From Bifidobacterium breve (GTDB taxonomy: Bacteria; Actinomycetota; Actinomycetes; S36-B12): a DNA stretch of 12,494 nt. Shown piece by piece: positions 1-5,504 of the stretch; positions within the stretch are counted from its first letter, which is position 1; every line of letters begins with the position of its first letter. The notes beneath the pieces are model-generated. The model had not been told where the DNA came from. It worked only from the letters and a program-made list of their open reading frames with translations, and ran no database searches. Made by a program: the position numbers and the translations under genes. The DNA lies in assembly GCA_945870085.1 (NCBI GenBank), contig CAMBQX010000034.1, forward strand, positions 1 through 12,494, given 5' to 3'.

Positions 1-724
1 GCCAATCTAGGAAGGCCTGTGAGATCTCCGAAAGCACATCACCGAGCATACGTAGTGGATCATTGACCGGAAGTTCGGTATAGACCTTCACCCACGCCGC
101 CTGGACTGAATCATTTGGCGTGTACGCCTCGGCGTGATCACGAGCCATATGGGCGGCATCGATGGCGTATCCGGCGCGCACTAGGCAGGCAAGACCCTCC
201 TCATAAAGGCTTGGTGACTCCAGGGTCGCAATGAGCGGGATGAAGACCTCGGGGTTGGGTTCGTAGAGCCGGGTCAGTGCCCGTGACTTCAAGCCCATCA
301 TGAACTCAACATGACGGTAGGTCCACGATTGAAAGCCTGATGCAACCCCGAGTTGATCCCGGAAGCGACCAAACTCCATCGGTGTCATGGCATTAAATGA
401 TGGCCAAGTGGCGTTCAGGGCCTGCCAATGCAGTGTCGAACGGCGCAGGGTTACGACAGCGCCGAGAATGTCGTCAGCTCGCATCTCGGCAATTGCTCGT
501 TGCCATTCACGCCAAATCAATCCGAAATACAACTCCATGACCTGCGAAATCACCAAGAAGGGCAGTTCGGTCGGCTCATCGGTGCGGGTCTTTTGCATGC
601 GATGGAGTTCCATGGTGTGCACGTATTGGTCGTATGGGGTTTCGCCGGTGAACTCAACGATTGGAGCGCCACCGGTGGAGGCGGCCTGTTGGTCTCGATC
701 GGCTGCGGTCGTGTGGGAGGTCAT
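1..724 (-). CDS. kynA: Tryptophan 2,3-dioxygenase, partial (3' end outside window)
   Basis: A reverse-strand reading frame runs open for 241 codons from ATG at 724 to the left edge. Tryptophan 2,3-dioxygenase is a cytosolic heme enzyme that opens the indole ring of L-tryptophan to N-formylkynurenine, the first step of the kynurenine pathway. Family features seen: TPYDQYV near residues 29-35, a PFLVISQVMELYF segment at 55-67, MTPMEFGRFRDQLG at 113-126 with the substrate-binding Arg at about 122, and SGFQS at 129-133. The proximal heme histidine should lie only a few residues beyond the window edge. Residue 60 is Ser where the Xanthomonas enzyme has the distal His55 (recalled alignment). No clear Shine-Dalgarno sequence precedes the ATG. 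The formamidase at 1383-2168 and the Lrp-type regulator next door support the assignment. Family identity is very likely; activity is inferred. Confidence 0.93.
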   Translation of the reverse strand, partial: MTSHTTAADRDQQAASTGGAPIVEFTGETPYDQYVHTMELHRMQKTRTDEPTELPFLVISQVMELYFGLIWREWQRAIAEMRADDILGAVVTLRRSTLHWQALNATWPSFNAMTPMEFGRFRDQLGVASGFQSWTYRHVEFMMGLKSRALTRLYEPNPEVFIPLIATLESPSLYEEGLACLVRAGYAIDAAHMARDHAEAYTPNDSVQAAWVKVYTELPVNDPLRMLGDVLSEISQAFLDW

Positions 725-843
725 TGGGACATGATGCTGATCAAAGTACGGTCGCGGAAGTAGGAATATAAGGGTAAATATGAAGTAGACTTTCAGATCA
801 CAACCCAAAAATGTACTTGACTTATCGATTGAAAGGTTACCCC
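725..843. promoter_or_regulatory. Divergent promoter/operator region, kynA and Lrp-type regulator
   Basis: This short AT-rich gap separates two divergent genes, so it must carry the promoters of both. Symmetric elements that could bind the neighbouring Lrp/AsnC protein are AAGTAC (about 734-739) mirrored by GTACTT (812-817), and ATATAAGGGTAAATAT at 766-781. TAGACT at 786-791 is a -10-like hexamer for the regulator gene. No good -35 box is visible for either gene. The operator role is inference from gene order, since Lrp-family regulators usually control the divergent gene and themselves. Confidence 0.4.
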
Positions 844-1296
844 GTGGCTATTACCCTCGATCAAATTGATTGGAAACTCCTTGCCGAGCTCCAACTCGAT
901 GCGCGACTCTCATTTAGCGAACTGTCAAGGCGGGTGCACCTATCGGCGCCCGCGGTTGGTGAGCGGGTGCGCCGACTAGAGCAAGCCGGGGTGATCACCG
1001 GCTATCACGCGGGCATTGATCTTGCCGAAACCGGCTGGTCAGTGCTCGCAATGGTGCGCATTGCTTGCTACGGAAGCACCTGTGTTTTACGCGATCCAGC
1101 TGTTGCAACCTGGCCCGGGGTGCTAGAAATCCATCGGGTGACTGGTACGGATTGTTCGGTACTAAAAGTGACTGCGGTATCAATGCAAGACTTCGAGCAC
1201 CTCATCGACAAGCTCGCCGCCTATGGCACGCCATCGAGCACCTTGATCCTGTCGAGCCCACTTATCCGAAGTGACGTGGTGGCGCCCCAAAACTAA
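844..1296 (+). CDS. Lrp/AsnC family transcriptional regulator
   Basis: This DNA-binding regulator has the two-part Lrp layout. An N-terminal winged helix-turn-helix starts at LDQIDWKLLAELQLDARLS, followed by LSAPAVGERVRRLEQAGVI (recognition helix and wing). A C-terminal ligand-binding RAM domain contains EIHRVTGTDCSVLKV, the usual turn at the effector site. I chose GTG at 844 because GAAAGG at 831-836 sits seven bases upstream and because family members normally begin five to ten residues before the LD..D motif. An in-frame ATG at 811 would add 11 residues without a ribosome binding site. It lies divergent to tryptophan dioxygenase and convergent with the formamidase, which suggests a KynR-like role sensing tryptophan or kynurenine. 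That function is inferred; the family call is firm. Confidence 0.9.
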   Translation: MAITLDQIDWKLLAELQLDARLSFSELSRRVHLSAPAVGERVRRLEQAGVITGYHAGIDLAETGWSVLAMVRIACYGSTCVLRDPAVATWPGVLEIHRVTGTDCSVLKVTAVSMQDFEHLIDKLAAYGTPSSTLILSSPLIRSDVVAPQN

Positions 1297-1338
1297 GAAA
1301 GCTTTCGCCAAGGGCTACGGACCGTAAGTTAATAACTT
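1297..1338. repeat. Two perfect palindromes between convergent genes
   Basis: Two palindromes follow the regulator stop codon: GAAAGCTTTC at 1297-1306 and AAGTTA-A-TAACTT at 1326-1338. They lie downstream of both convergent genes. They may be a weak bidirectional transcription end or a protein-binding site; neither has a GC-rich stem with a U-tract. The rest of the gap up to 1382 shows only a GGCCGGCC palindrome at about 1375-1382. Confidence 0.4.
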
Positions 1339-1382
1339 CGCCGTCTTGGTGATGTCGCTATTAACATGTGGGTGGCCGGCCG

Positions 1383-2168
1383 TTAACTAATTGACCGCAG
1401 GGCTTCCAAGACCGCGGGCCAGGCAATGCTGCTCGGGTCAATTAGTTCGAAATGGGCGACGCCTTCGATTTCGATCAAGTTGACGGTGTTGCCTGCATGT
1501 GCAGCAACGTAGTTTCGCGACAGTGTGATCGGGACTAGTGAATCCAAGTTGCCGTGTAGGCAGGTTACCGGGCACAGCGGGGGTAGGTACATGGGATTTA
1601 AGTCAGCGCGTTCTTGTGCTGGGCAGCCCAGAAAATCACGGACACCACCATCATTGAGATCAAGTTGCTGGGCAAGTTCTAGATCACTAACGGGTGCGAG
1701 TGCGATGACGCCGGTAATTTGAGTTCGGCTGTGTTCGGCCAGGGCTACTTGAGCCGCGGCCCATAACGCTAAGTGGCCGCCGGCGGAGTGCCCAATGATG
1801 ATGACTTGGCCATTATGACCGGTGATCTGATCAGGAAGGTTCTCGATTGCAGCCCGCACATCAGCAACCATCGCATCAGGGTCACCGGGGATGCGCCGGT
1901 ATTCAATCGAGACCACCTGCCAGCCAGCAGCTGCAAGCGCGGCCGCGAAAGTGCGCAGGTGCTCACGGTCAAATCGCGGGCGCCAGTAGCCCCCGTGAAT
2001 CAGCATTAGTAGTGGCCGAGCCGTGGCTTGGCCAAGGTCAGCGCTAAAAAAGCAGTCGGCTACCTGATCGGGCAGTGGCCCGTAGGCGATAGAACTATTG
2101 GGTGCCGGGGCCACTTTCGTAAGCACGCTGCGGTCTTCGATATCGGGTGCGACTTCACCATTGCCCAC
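1383..2168 (-). CDS. Alpha/beta-hydrolase, kynurenine formamidase (arylformamidase) type
   Basis: A 261-residue cytosolic alpha/beta-hydrolase, predicted to hydrolyse N-formylkynurenine to kynurenine and formate, the step after tryptophan dioxygenase. The HGGYW oxyanion-hole motif is at residues 58-62, the nucleophile elbow GHSAGGH at 126-132 gives Ser128, and GNLDSLVP places the acid at Asp209 and VAHFELID the base at His239, a complete triad. HGGYW is the form seen in AFMID-type formamidases rather than the metal-dependent bacterial KynB fold. Start is GTG at 2166-2168; no ATG is available in frame upstream, and the ribosome binding site is poor. There is no signal peptide. It faces away from the dioxygenase with the Lrp gene between them, so the pathway is split over two transcripts. 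A general esterase is the main alternative, but the context favours formamidase. Confidence 0.82.
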   Translation of the reverse strand: MGNGEVAPDIEDRSVLTKVAPAPNSSIAYGPLPDQVADCFFSADLGQATARPLLMLIHGGYWRPRFDREHLRTFAAALAAAGWQVVSIEYRRIPGDPDAMVADVRAAIENLPDQITGHNGQVIIIGHSAGGHLALWAAAQVALAEHSRTQITGVIALAPVSDLELAQQLDLNDGGVRDFLGCPAQERADLNPMYLPPLCPVTCLHGNLDSLVPITLSRNYVAAHAGNTVNLIEIEGVAHFELIDPSSIAWPAVLEALRSIS

Positions 2169-2196
2169 AGCGAGGACAGTACGCCGCCCTCGTTGA

Positions 2197-2213
2197 CCCC
2201 GACACTCTCGGGG
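2197..2213. repeat. GC-rich hairpin upstream of the formamidase gene
   Basis: CCCCGA (2197-2202) and TCGGGG (2208-2213) are perfect 6-bp arms around a five-base loop. On the minus strand this falls 29 bases before the GTG start of the formamidase, inside its leader or promoter. It could be a regulator site or an RNA hairpin limiting translation. The remaining stretch 2214-2307 is a divergent intergenic region with no promoter I can defend. Confidence 0.4.
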
Positions 2214-2307
2214 GGTTAGTGGCTAAAGGTATTCGAATGGCAGGTTAGCGCCAGGTCATCTAAGGTTTGATCGGAAGTTGTTGACCATCGAGTGGAAGAG
2301 ATGAAAA

Positions 2308-2681
2308 GTGACTGAAGAGGCATTACTAAAGTTGTGGAATGAAAATCGGGTGCAGTTGATTCTGGCTCAGGTTGCACCTGCCTTAGTGCTCATCGCCATT
2401 TTGTACTAGCTGCGCAGGGCACATTCGCAAGTGCCAGTGACGCATCGCGGTATCTTGCAATTGCAGTGGCAGCGGTAACAGGAATCCTGGCGATGGTCTC
2501 GCAATTCGCGGTAATTCGTGAGGCGAACGCGTTGATTGTGGATCTGGATAAAATTGAGAATAGTACGGAAGTTGCCAAGAGGATTGCGGCTTCAAAGAGT
2601 TTCCTATCGTTGAGCGCGGCCATCGTCTTAGGCTTGGGCCTTCTTATCTTCGTCTTCATTGTGTGGAGCGTGCTGGGGTAA
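2308..2681 (+). pseudogene. Small membrane protein disrupted by a single-base frameshift
   Basis: GTG at 2308, seven bases after GGAAGAG (2294-2300), opens a frame that stops at TAG 2407-2409 after 33 residues (it begins TEEALLKLWNENRVQLILAQ). Shifting back one base at the TTTT run 2399-2402 gives a continuous frame to 2681. The joined product of about 124 residues has three likely membrane segments: one spanning the break (LVLIAIL then VLAAQ), one at AIAVAAVTGILAMVSQF and one at AAIVLGLGLLIFVFIVW, with a charged loop (VIREANALIVDLDKIENS) between the last two. The hydrophobic segment continues smoothly across the break, so one T is probably missing, either a sequencing error or a real mutation. 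GTG 2466 could at best give a truncated 71-residue piece. I do not recognise the family. The next gene begins three bases after the stop. Confidence 0.6.
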
Positions 2682-2683
2682 TC

Positions 2684-2809
2684 ATGGTACTGGGAATCGT
2701 GGTCATACTCTTGTTCGTAGCAGCTGTAGCAGTGCTCGTATTTAAGTATGAGAGTCCCCCACGTCGTCGCGGCAAAATCAGCGGGCGTGGGGGAGATTTC
2801 ACTTCTTAA
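2684..2809 (+). CDS. Single-span small membrane protein, 41 residues, unknown
   Basis: An ATG at 2684, two bases after the stop of the preceding membrane protein, opens a 41-codon frame ending at TAA 2807-2809. GGGG at 2675-2678 gives a possible ribosome binding site five bases away. The product is one hydrophobic helix (VLGIVVILLFVAAVAVLVF) followed by a basic, glycine-rich tail with PPRRRGK, so the tail is likely cytoplasmic by the positive-inside rule. The tight coupling to the gene before it suggests one transcript and perhaps a shared complex. No family is recognised, and a frame this short could be fortuitous, but its composition is typical of a real single-pass protein. Confidence 0.5.
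   Translation: MVLGIVVILLFVAAVAVLVFKYESPPRRRGKISGRGGDFTS
2755..2794. repeat. 9-bp inverted repeat in the end of the small membrane gene
   Basis: TCCCCCACG (2755-2763) and CGTGGGGGA (2786-2794) are perfect complements with a 22-base loop, inside the last part of the 41-residue frame. A T-rich stretch follows at about 2796-2816 (including TTTTT at 2811-2815). It may act as a terminator for the two small membrane genes, although the U-tract is not adjacent to the stem. Confidence 0.45.
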
Positions 2810-2894
2810 GTTTTTATGTGGTTGTTGCGGCTATTCGATCCTGCCCATGGTCGAGTAAAGCCCAGGTGAAAGTTCAAACTTGTCACGGAGGAGA

Positions 2895-2966
2895 ACCGGT
2901 AAGGTTCACGAGGTGAGGGCTCCGTACCCCGGTTACCGTTGACCCGGCGTGGGGAGCGGGCTCCTC
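2895..2966 (+). promoter_or_regulatory. Candidate guanidine-III (ykkC-III) riboswitch-like leader
   Basis: The 5' leader of the CPBP gene contains ACGAGGTG (2908-2915) and CCGTACCC (2922-2929), two conserved blocks of the guanidine-III riboswitch as I recall it. It can form the same H-type pseudoknot topology: P1 from CGGTAA (2897-2902) with TTACCG (2933-2938), and P2 from GCTCC (2919-2923), inside the P1 loop, with GGAGC (2953-2957). A competing hairpin, GGGGAG (2951-2956) with CTCCTC (2961-2966), would use the same 3' strand and could be the expression switch. Differences from the family: about six extra bases between P1 and the GAGGTG block, and GGGG where the P2 3' strand normally reads ACGG. 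A covariance search is needed to decide; the ligand is inferred. Confidence 0.5.
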
Positions 2967-2982
2967 GAGGGCTCACTAGTCC

Positions 2983-3756
2983 ATGGCAGGGGGGACGATC
3001 TTGAATCTCTTCAATTGGTTGGCCCCCACCCAAGAGGCTGGTTTGCCATGGTGGCCGTTGGCGTTAGTCATTGGCATGCTCTTGATTATCAATGTCGTAA
3101 ATAACCGCATAGCACCGAATTCGCACTACCTACTTTGGGCGTTCGCAAGTTCGGTGATCTTGTTGGCTCTGGGCCTACTCGACGGCAACACGTTCACCGA
3201 CATGGGCTTGAGTTGGAAGCACTACCTAAGTGGGCTGATCTGGGCCGGGATATGCATTGGCGCGGTGACTTTGGTTTATGTCGTCGGCATCATTTTCAAA
3301 CCCACGCGCAATGCCTTCCGCGATGAACGTCATGCAGAATTAAGTGGTGGCCGCCTTGCCTTCCATGCACTGCTTGAAGTGCCGTTCGGCACGGTGCTAC
3401 TTGAGGAGATTGCGTTCCGCGCCGTGCTGTTCTCGATGTTGGCACGTCGTTACGGCCTGGTCTGGGGCATAGTCCTTTCCTCCATCCTCTTCGGCTTATG
3501 GCATGTGTTGCCGTCAATAGGCAGCCACGAGCAGAACCCGGCACTGGGTTCGGTAGTTGGCCAAGGCCGGCGCGGCAATATTTTTGCCATCGCATTAAGT
3601 GTTTTGACGACAACTTTGGCCGGGTTTGTCTTCTGCGCACTGCGGCTCATGTCGGGAAGTGTGCTCGCGCCGATGGGTCTGCACTGGGCCACTAATGGGC
3701 TGGGTTATGCATTTAGTTGGGCCATCATCAGGCGCACTCGGCGCCTCCCCCAATGA
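2983..3756 (+). CDS. CPBP family intramembrane metalloprotease (CAAX protease/Abi-like)
   Basis: A multi-span membrane protein of the CPBP/Rce1 family, whose members cleave membrane substrates or prenylated peptides with a metal in the membrane. All three signature motifs are present: EEIAFR (Glu141, Glu142, Arg146), FGLWH (Phe170, His174) and HWATN (His234, Asn238). About six to eight hydrophobic segments lie between residues 23 and 250. Length is normal. ATG 2983 has only GAGGG 11-12 bases upstream; TTG 3001 is an alternative start with AGGGGGG (2988-2994) six bases before it, giving MNLFNWLAPT. The gene sits directly behind a guanidine-III-like leader, which is unusual because that element is best known upstream of small multidrug-resistance exporters. 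Family call is firm, substrate unknown. Confidence 0.92.
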   Translation: MAGGTILNLFNWLAPTQEAGLPWWPLALVIGMLLIINVVNNRIAPNSHYLLWAFASSVILLALGLLDGNTFTDMGLSWKHYLSGLIWAGICIGAVTLVYVVGIIFKPTRNAFRDERHAELSGGRLAFHALLEVPFGTVLLEEIAFRAVLFSMLARRYGLVWGIVLSSILFGLWHVLPSIGSHEQNPALGSVVGQGRRGNIFAIALSVLTTTLAGFVFCALRLMSGSVLAPMGLHWATNGLGYAFSWAIIRRTRRLPQ

Positions 3757-3792
3757 CTCGTGTGACTCGTCTGTCTCGTGTTACTCATGTGG
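3754..3792 (+). repeat. Four imperfect 9-10 base tandem units after the CPBP gene
   Basis: Beginning at the CPBP stop codon, the sequence reads as four diverged copies of ACTCGTGT: ACTCGTGTG, ACTCGTCTGT, CTCGTGTT and ACTCATGTGG. They overlap no recognisable gene. They may be a degenerate binding array or simple repeat drift. The units are too short and too diverged to be CRISPR repeats. Confidence 0.45.
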
Positions 3793-3799
3793 CGACAAA

Positions 3800-3925
3800 G
3801 GCCAAATAGTCCCCGAAAGCCGCAAATCGGGTGACACGCAACGTGGGCTTCCGGCGCTGACGGTGGCCCGGGCGATATGGTCAAGGTCGAAAGCCGACAC
3901 AAACAGTTGATCAACGTCACGGAGG
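3800..3925 (+). promoter_or_regulatory. Structured 5' leader of the DUF3263 gene, unassigned
   Basis: The 177-base gap before DUF3263 can fold into several local hairpins on the plus strand: CCCGA/TCGGG (3812-3816 with 3827-3831), CACG-CAA-CGTG (3835-3845), GGGC/GCCC (3845-3848 with 3866-3869) and GTCG/CGAC (about 3886-3889 with 3895-3898). It ends in the Shine-Dalgarno sequence GGAGG at 3921-3925. GAAAGCC occurs twice (from about 3815 and 3889). I do not recognise a known riboswitch. The region probably holds the promoter too, but no convincing -35/-10 pair stands out. Confidence 0.35.
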
Positions 3926-3933
3926 ATATCTAG

Positions 3934-4236
3934 ATGGAAGCCGCACGTAGCCCCCTTGACCATGAGGCCGCGGCGGCCCTACTAAGTGAGCGCGATCGTA
4001 GTATTTTGGAGTTTGAGCGCCAGTGGTGGAAATACGCCGGTGCCAAGGAGCAGGCAATTCGCGATCTATTCGAAATGAGCGGCACCAGGTATTACCAAAT
4101 CGTAAATAATTTGATCGATACCCCGGAAGCACTGGCCTTTGACCCCATGCTCGTTAAGCGGCTAAACCGTATGCGGGCCGCCCGCCAGCGTTCGAGGTCG
4201 GCCCGGCGATTGGGCATTGACGTCGGCTCAAAGTGA
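3934..4236 (+). CDS. DUF3263 domain-containing protein
   Basis: A 100-residue actinobacterial protein matching DUF3263. The diagnostic block LSERDRSILEFERQWWKYAG at about 17-36 is followed by KEQAIRDLFEMSGTRYYQIVNNLID, DPMLVKRLNRMRAARQRSRSARRL and a basic tail. The second part reads like a sigma-region-4 type helix-turn-helix (AIRDLFEMSGTRYYQIVNNLI), so DNA binding is plausible, but the role is not established. ATG 3934 has GGAGG eight bases upstream, a clear start. There is no signal peptide or membrane segment. A structured leader precedes it, and the solute-binding protein gene overlaps or abuts its stop, so the two are likely co-transcribed. DUF3263 genes elsewhere, as I recall, often precede a LytR C-terminal-domain protein, which is not what follows here. 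Confidence 0.92.
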   Translation: MEAARSPLDHEAAAALLSERDRSILEFERQWWKYAGAKEQAIRDLFEMSGTRYYQIVNNLIDTPEALAFDPMLVKRLNRMRAARQRSRSARRLGIDVGSK

Positions 4237-4247
4237 GGAGGCACCGA

Positions 4248-5504
4248 GTGCGAAATGCACTTGGCGAAAGGCGTGCGCGCATGCCAATCACTTACTTGGT
4301 CGCGCCGATACTTGCGGCAACTGCTCTTTCGGTGGCTATCGCGCCAAGTGCGTTGGCGGCGCCGAATCCGATCACTATTTGGGTTGACGTCGCGCGCGCG
4401 GCTACTGTTTCAGAGTTTTTGAAGGACGGTTACCGAGGCCACCCGGTCAACGTGGTGACAAAAGAACTTGCAGCGATCAAGGCCGAACTCACAACAGTGC
4501 CGGCTGATCAAGCCCCCGATGTCATTTGGGCTGATAACACCTGGACAGGTGAGCTCGCCGCCGCCTCTTTGATAGTGCCGTTGACCTTGTCACCGGCTAA
4601 GAAGGCGTTGTTCGCCCCCAATGTCCTCGAGGGTTTTCAGTTTGGGTTCAACTACTACGGGATCCCCGTGCAGTACGAAACTTGGGCGCTGGTGACCAAT
4701 GCCGCACTGGCACCGAAACCTCCAGCGACATTCGCGAAGTTGTCCACCAAAGCCTTGGCCCTTAAGGCGGCTGGCCGTGCTGATGTCGGCCTCGCCGTTG
4801 GCCAAGGGGCTAAGGGCAATGCTTATTTCACCTACCCCCTGTTTTCCGGTCTAGGTGGTTACATTTTCGGCAAGGACACTTCTGGCAGCCTGAACCCATT
4901 CGACGTTGGAGTTAACAACTCGGTCTTCCGCAAAAACACGAAAATTATTGATGACTGGAACAGCACCGGGTTGATTAATTCTTCGGTTGATGTGGTGGCT
5001 GCTGAAGCAGCGTTCAAAGCGGGCCGTGCTCCTTTTTGGATTACCGGGCCGTGGAGTGCTTCGACCTTGCAGGCCCTGAAGTTTAAGTACTTCATTTCAC
5101 CGGTACCCCGAATCGATGCCAATTTGGCCATGGCGCCGCTGCTTGGTATCAAAGGCTTCATGGCGACTTCGTACGCGGAAGCCCACGGGTTGGGGGATGT
5201 AGTGCCCGGCCTAGTTGTCAAGAAACTCAGTGGCTCAACCTTCCAATCGAATATGGCGGCGATATCGCTGCGCGCACCAGCGAATAAGAACTCGACGTAT
5301 AGCACTTCGATCGGCGGCCGGTTGGCGCAAGCATTCGGCACTTCTGGTGTTGACGGGGTGCCAATGCCAAATATCCTGCAGGCATCGTCAGTCTGGGGCC
5401 CGCTGAGCACCGCATGGGCGAAATCCACGAGTGGTCCAGGCGCTACCCCCGCGAAGAAGGCATTTTCAGCGGCGCAGGATGAAATACAAAAGGCAATTGG
5501 CTAG
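4248..5504 (+). CDS. Extracellular solute-binding protein, maltose/maltodextrin type (family 1)
   Basis: A 418-residue periplasmic-binding-protein fold typical of ABC sugar importers. Residues 1-37 form a signal peptide with a basic start (GERRARM), a hydrophobic core and ALA before the cleavage point. Family features: VIWADNTWTGELAAASLIVPL, YGIPVQYETWALVTNAAL and PFWITGPWS, as in MalE relatives. I chose GTG 4248 because GAGGAGG (4235-4241) sits six bases before it; GTG 4233, which overlaps the DUF3263 stop, is an in-frame alternative adding five residues. There is no lipobox cysteine, unusual for a Gram-positive binding protein, so it would be secreted rather than lipid-anchored. No permease or ATPase genes lie nearby, so it must pair with a distant transporter or act alone. 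The ligand is unknown; a sugar is likely from the family. Confidence 0.85.
   Translation: MRNALGERRARMPITYLVAPILAATALSVAIAPSALAAPNPITIWVDVARAATVSEFLKDGYRGHPVNVVTKELAAIKAELTTVPADQAPDVIWADNTWTGELAAASLIVPLTLSPAKKALFAPNVLEGFQFGFNYYGIPVQYETWALVTNAALAPKPPATFAKLSTKALALKAAGRADVGLAVGQGAKGNAYFTYPLFSGLGGYIFGKDTSGSLNPFDVGVNNSVFRKNTKIIDDWNSTGLINSSVDVVAAEAAFKAGRAPFWITGPWSASTLQALKFKYFISPVPRIDANLAMAPLLGIKGFMATSYAEAHGLGDVVPGLVVKKLSGSTFQSNMAAISLRAPANKNSTYSTSIGGRLAQAFGTSGVDGVPMPNILQASSVWGPLSTAWAKSTSGPGATPAKKAFSAAQDEIQKAIG

Noticed and set aside
387..763. Two plus-strand open frames over the dioxygenase gene
   Set aside because: They are antisense to a reverse-strand frame with multiple tryptophan dioxygenase motifs and carry none of their own.
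2399..2409. Programmed -1 frameshift in the small membrane protein
   Set aside because: The site reads C ATT TTG in frame and does not form a good X XXY YYZ slippery heptamer, and no strong downstream pseudoknot is evident; a simple indel is more likely.
2913..2942. Nine-codon leader peptide starting at GTG 2913 in the CPBP leader
   Set aside because: The GTG is part of the conserved GAGGTG block of the riboswitch-like element and has no properly spaced ribosome binding site; nothing in the peptide suggests attenuation.
3754..3792. CRISPR-like array
   Set aside because: Units are only 9-10 bases, diverged and directly adjacent with no spacers; no cas genes are present.
3800..3870. Possible c-di-GMP-I (GEMM) riboswitch before DUF3263
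   Set aside because: GAAA and ACGCAA fragments are reminiscent, but the invariant GGGCAAACC and GGGACGCAAAGCC blocks are missing and the stems do not match.
4859..5428. Reverse-strand open frame inside the solute-binding protein gene (189 codons)
   Set aside because: No ribosome binding site or recognisable motif; it lies wholly under a well-supported secreted binding protein.
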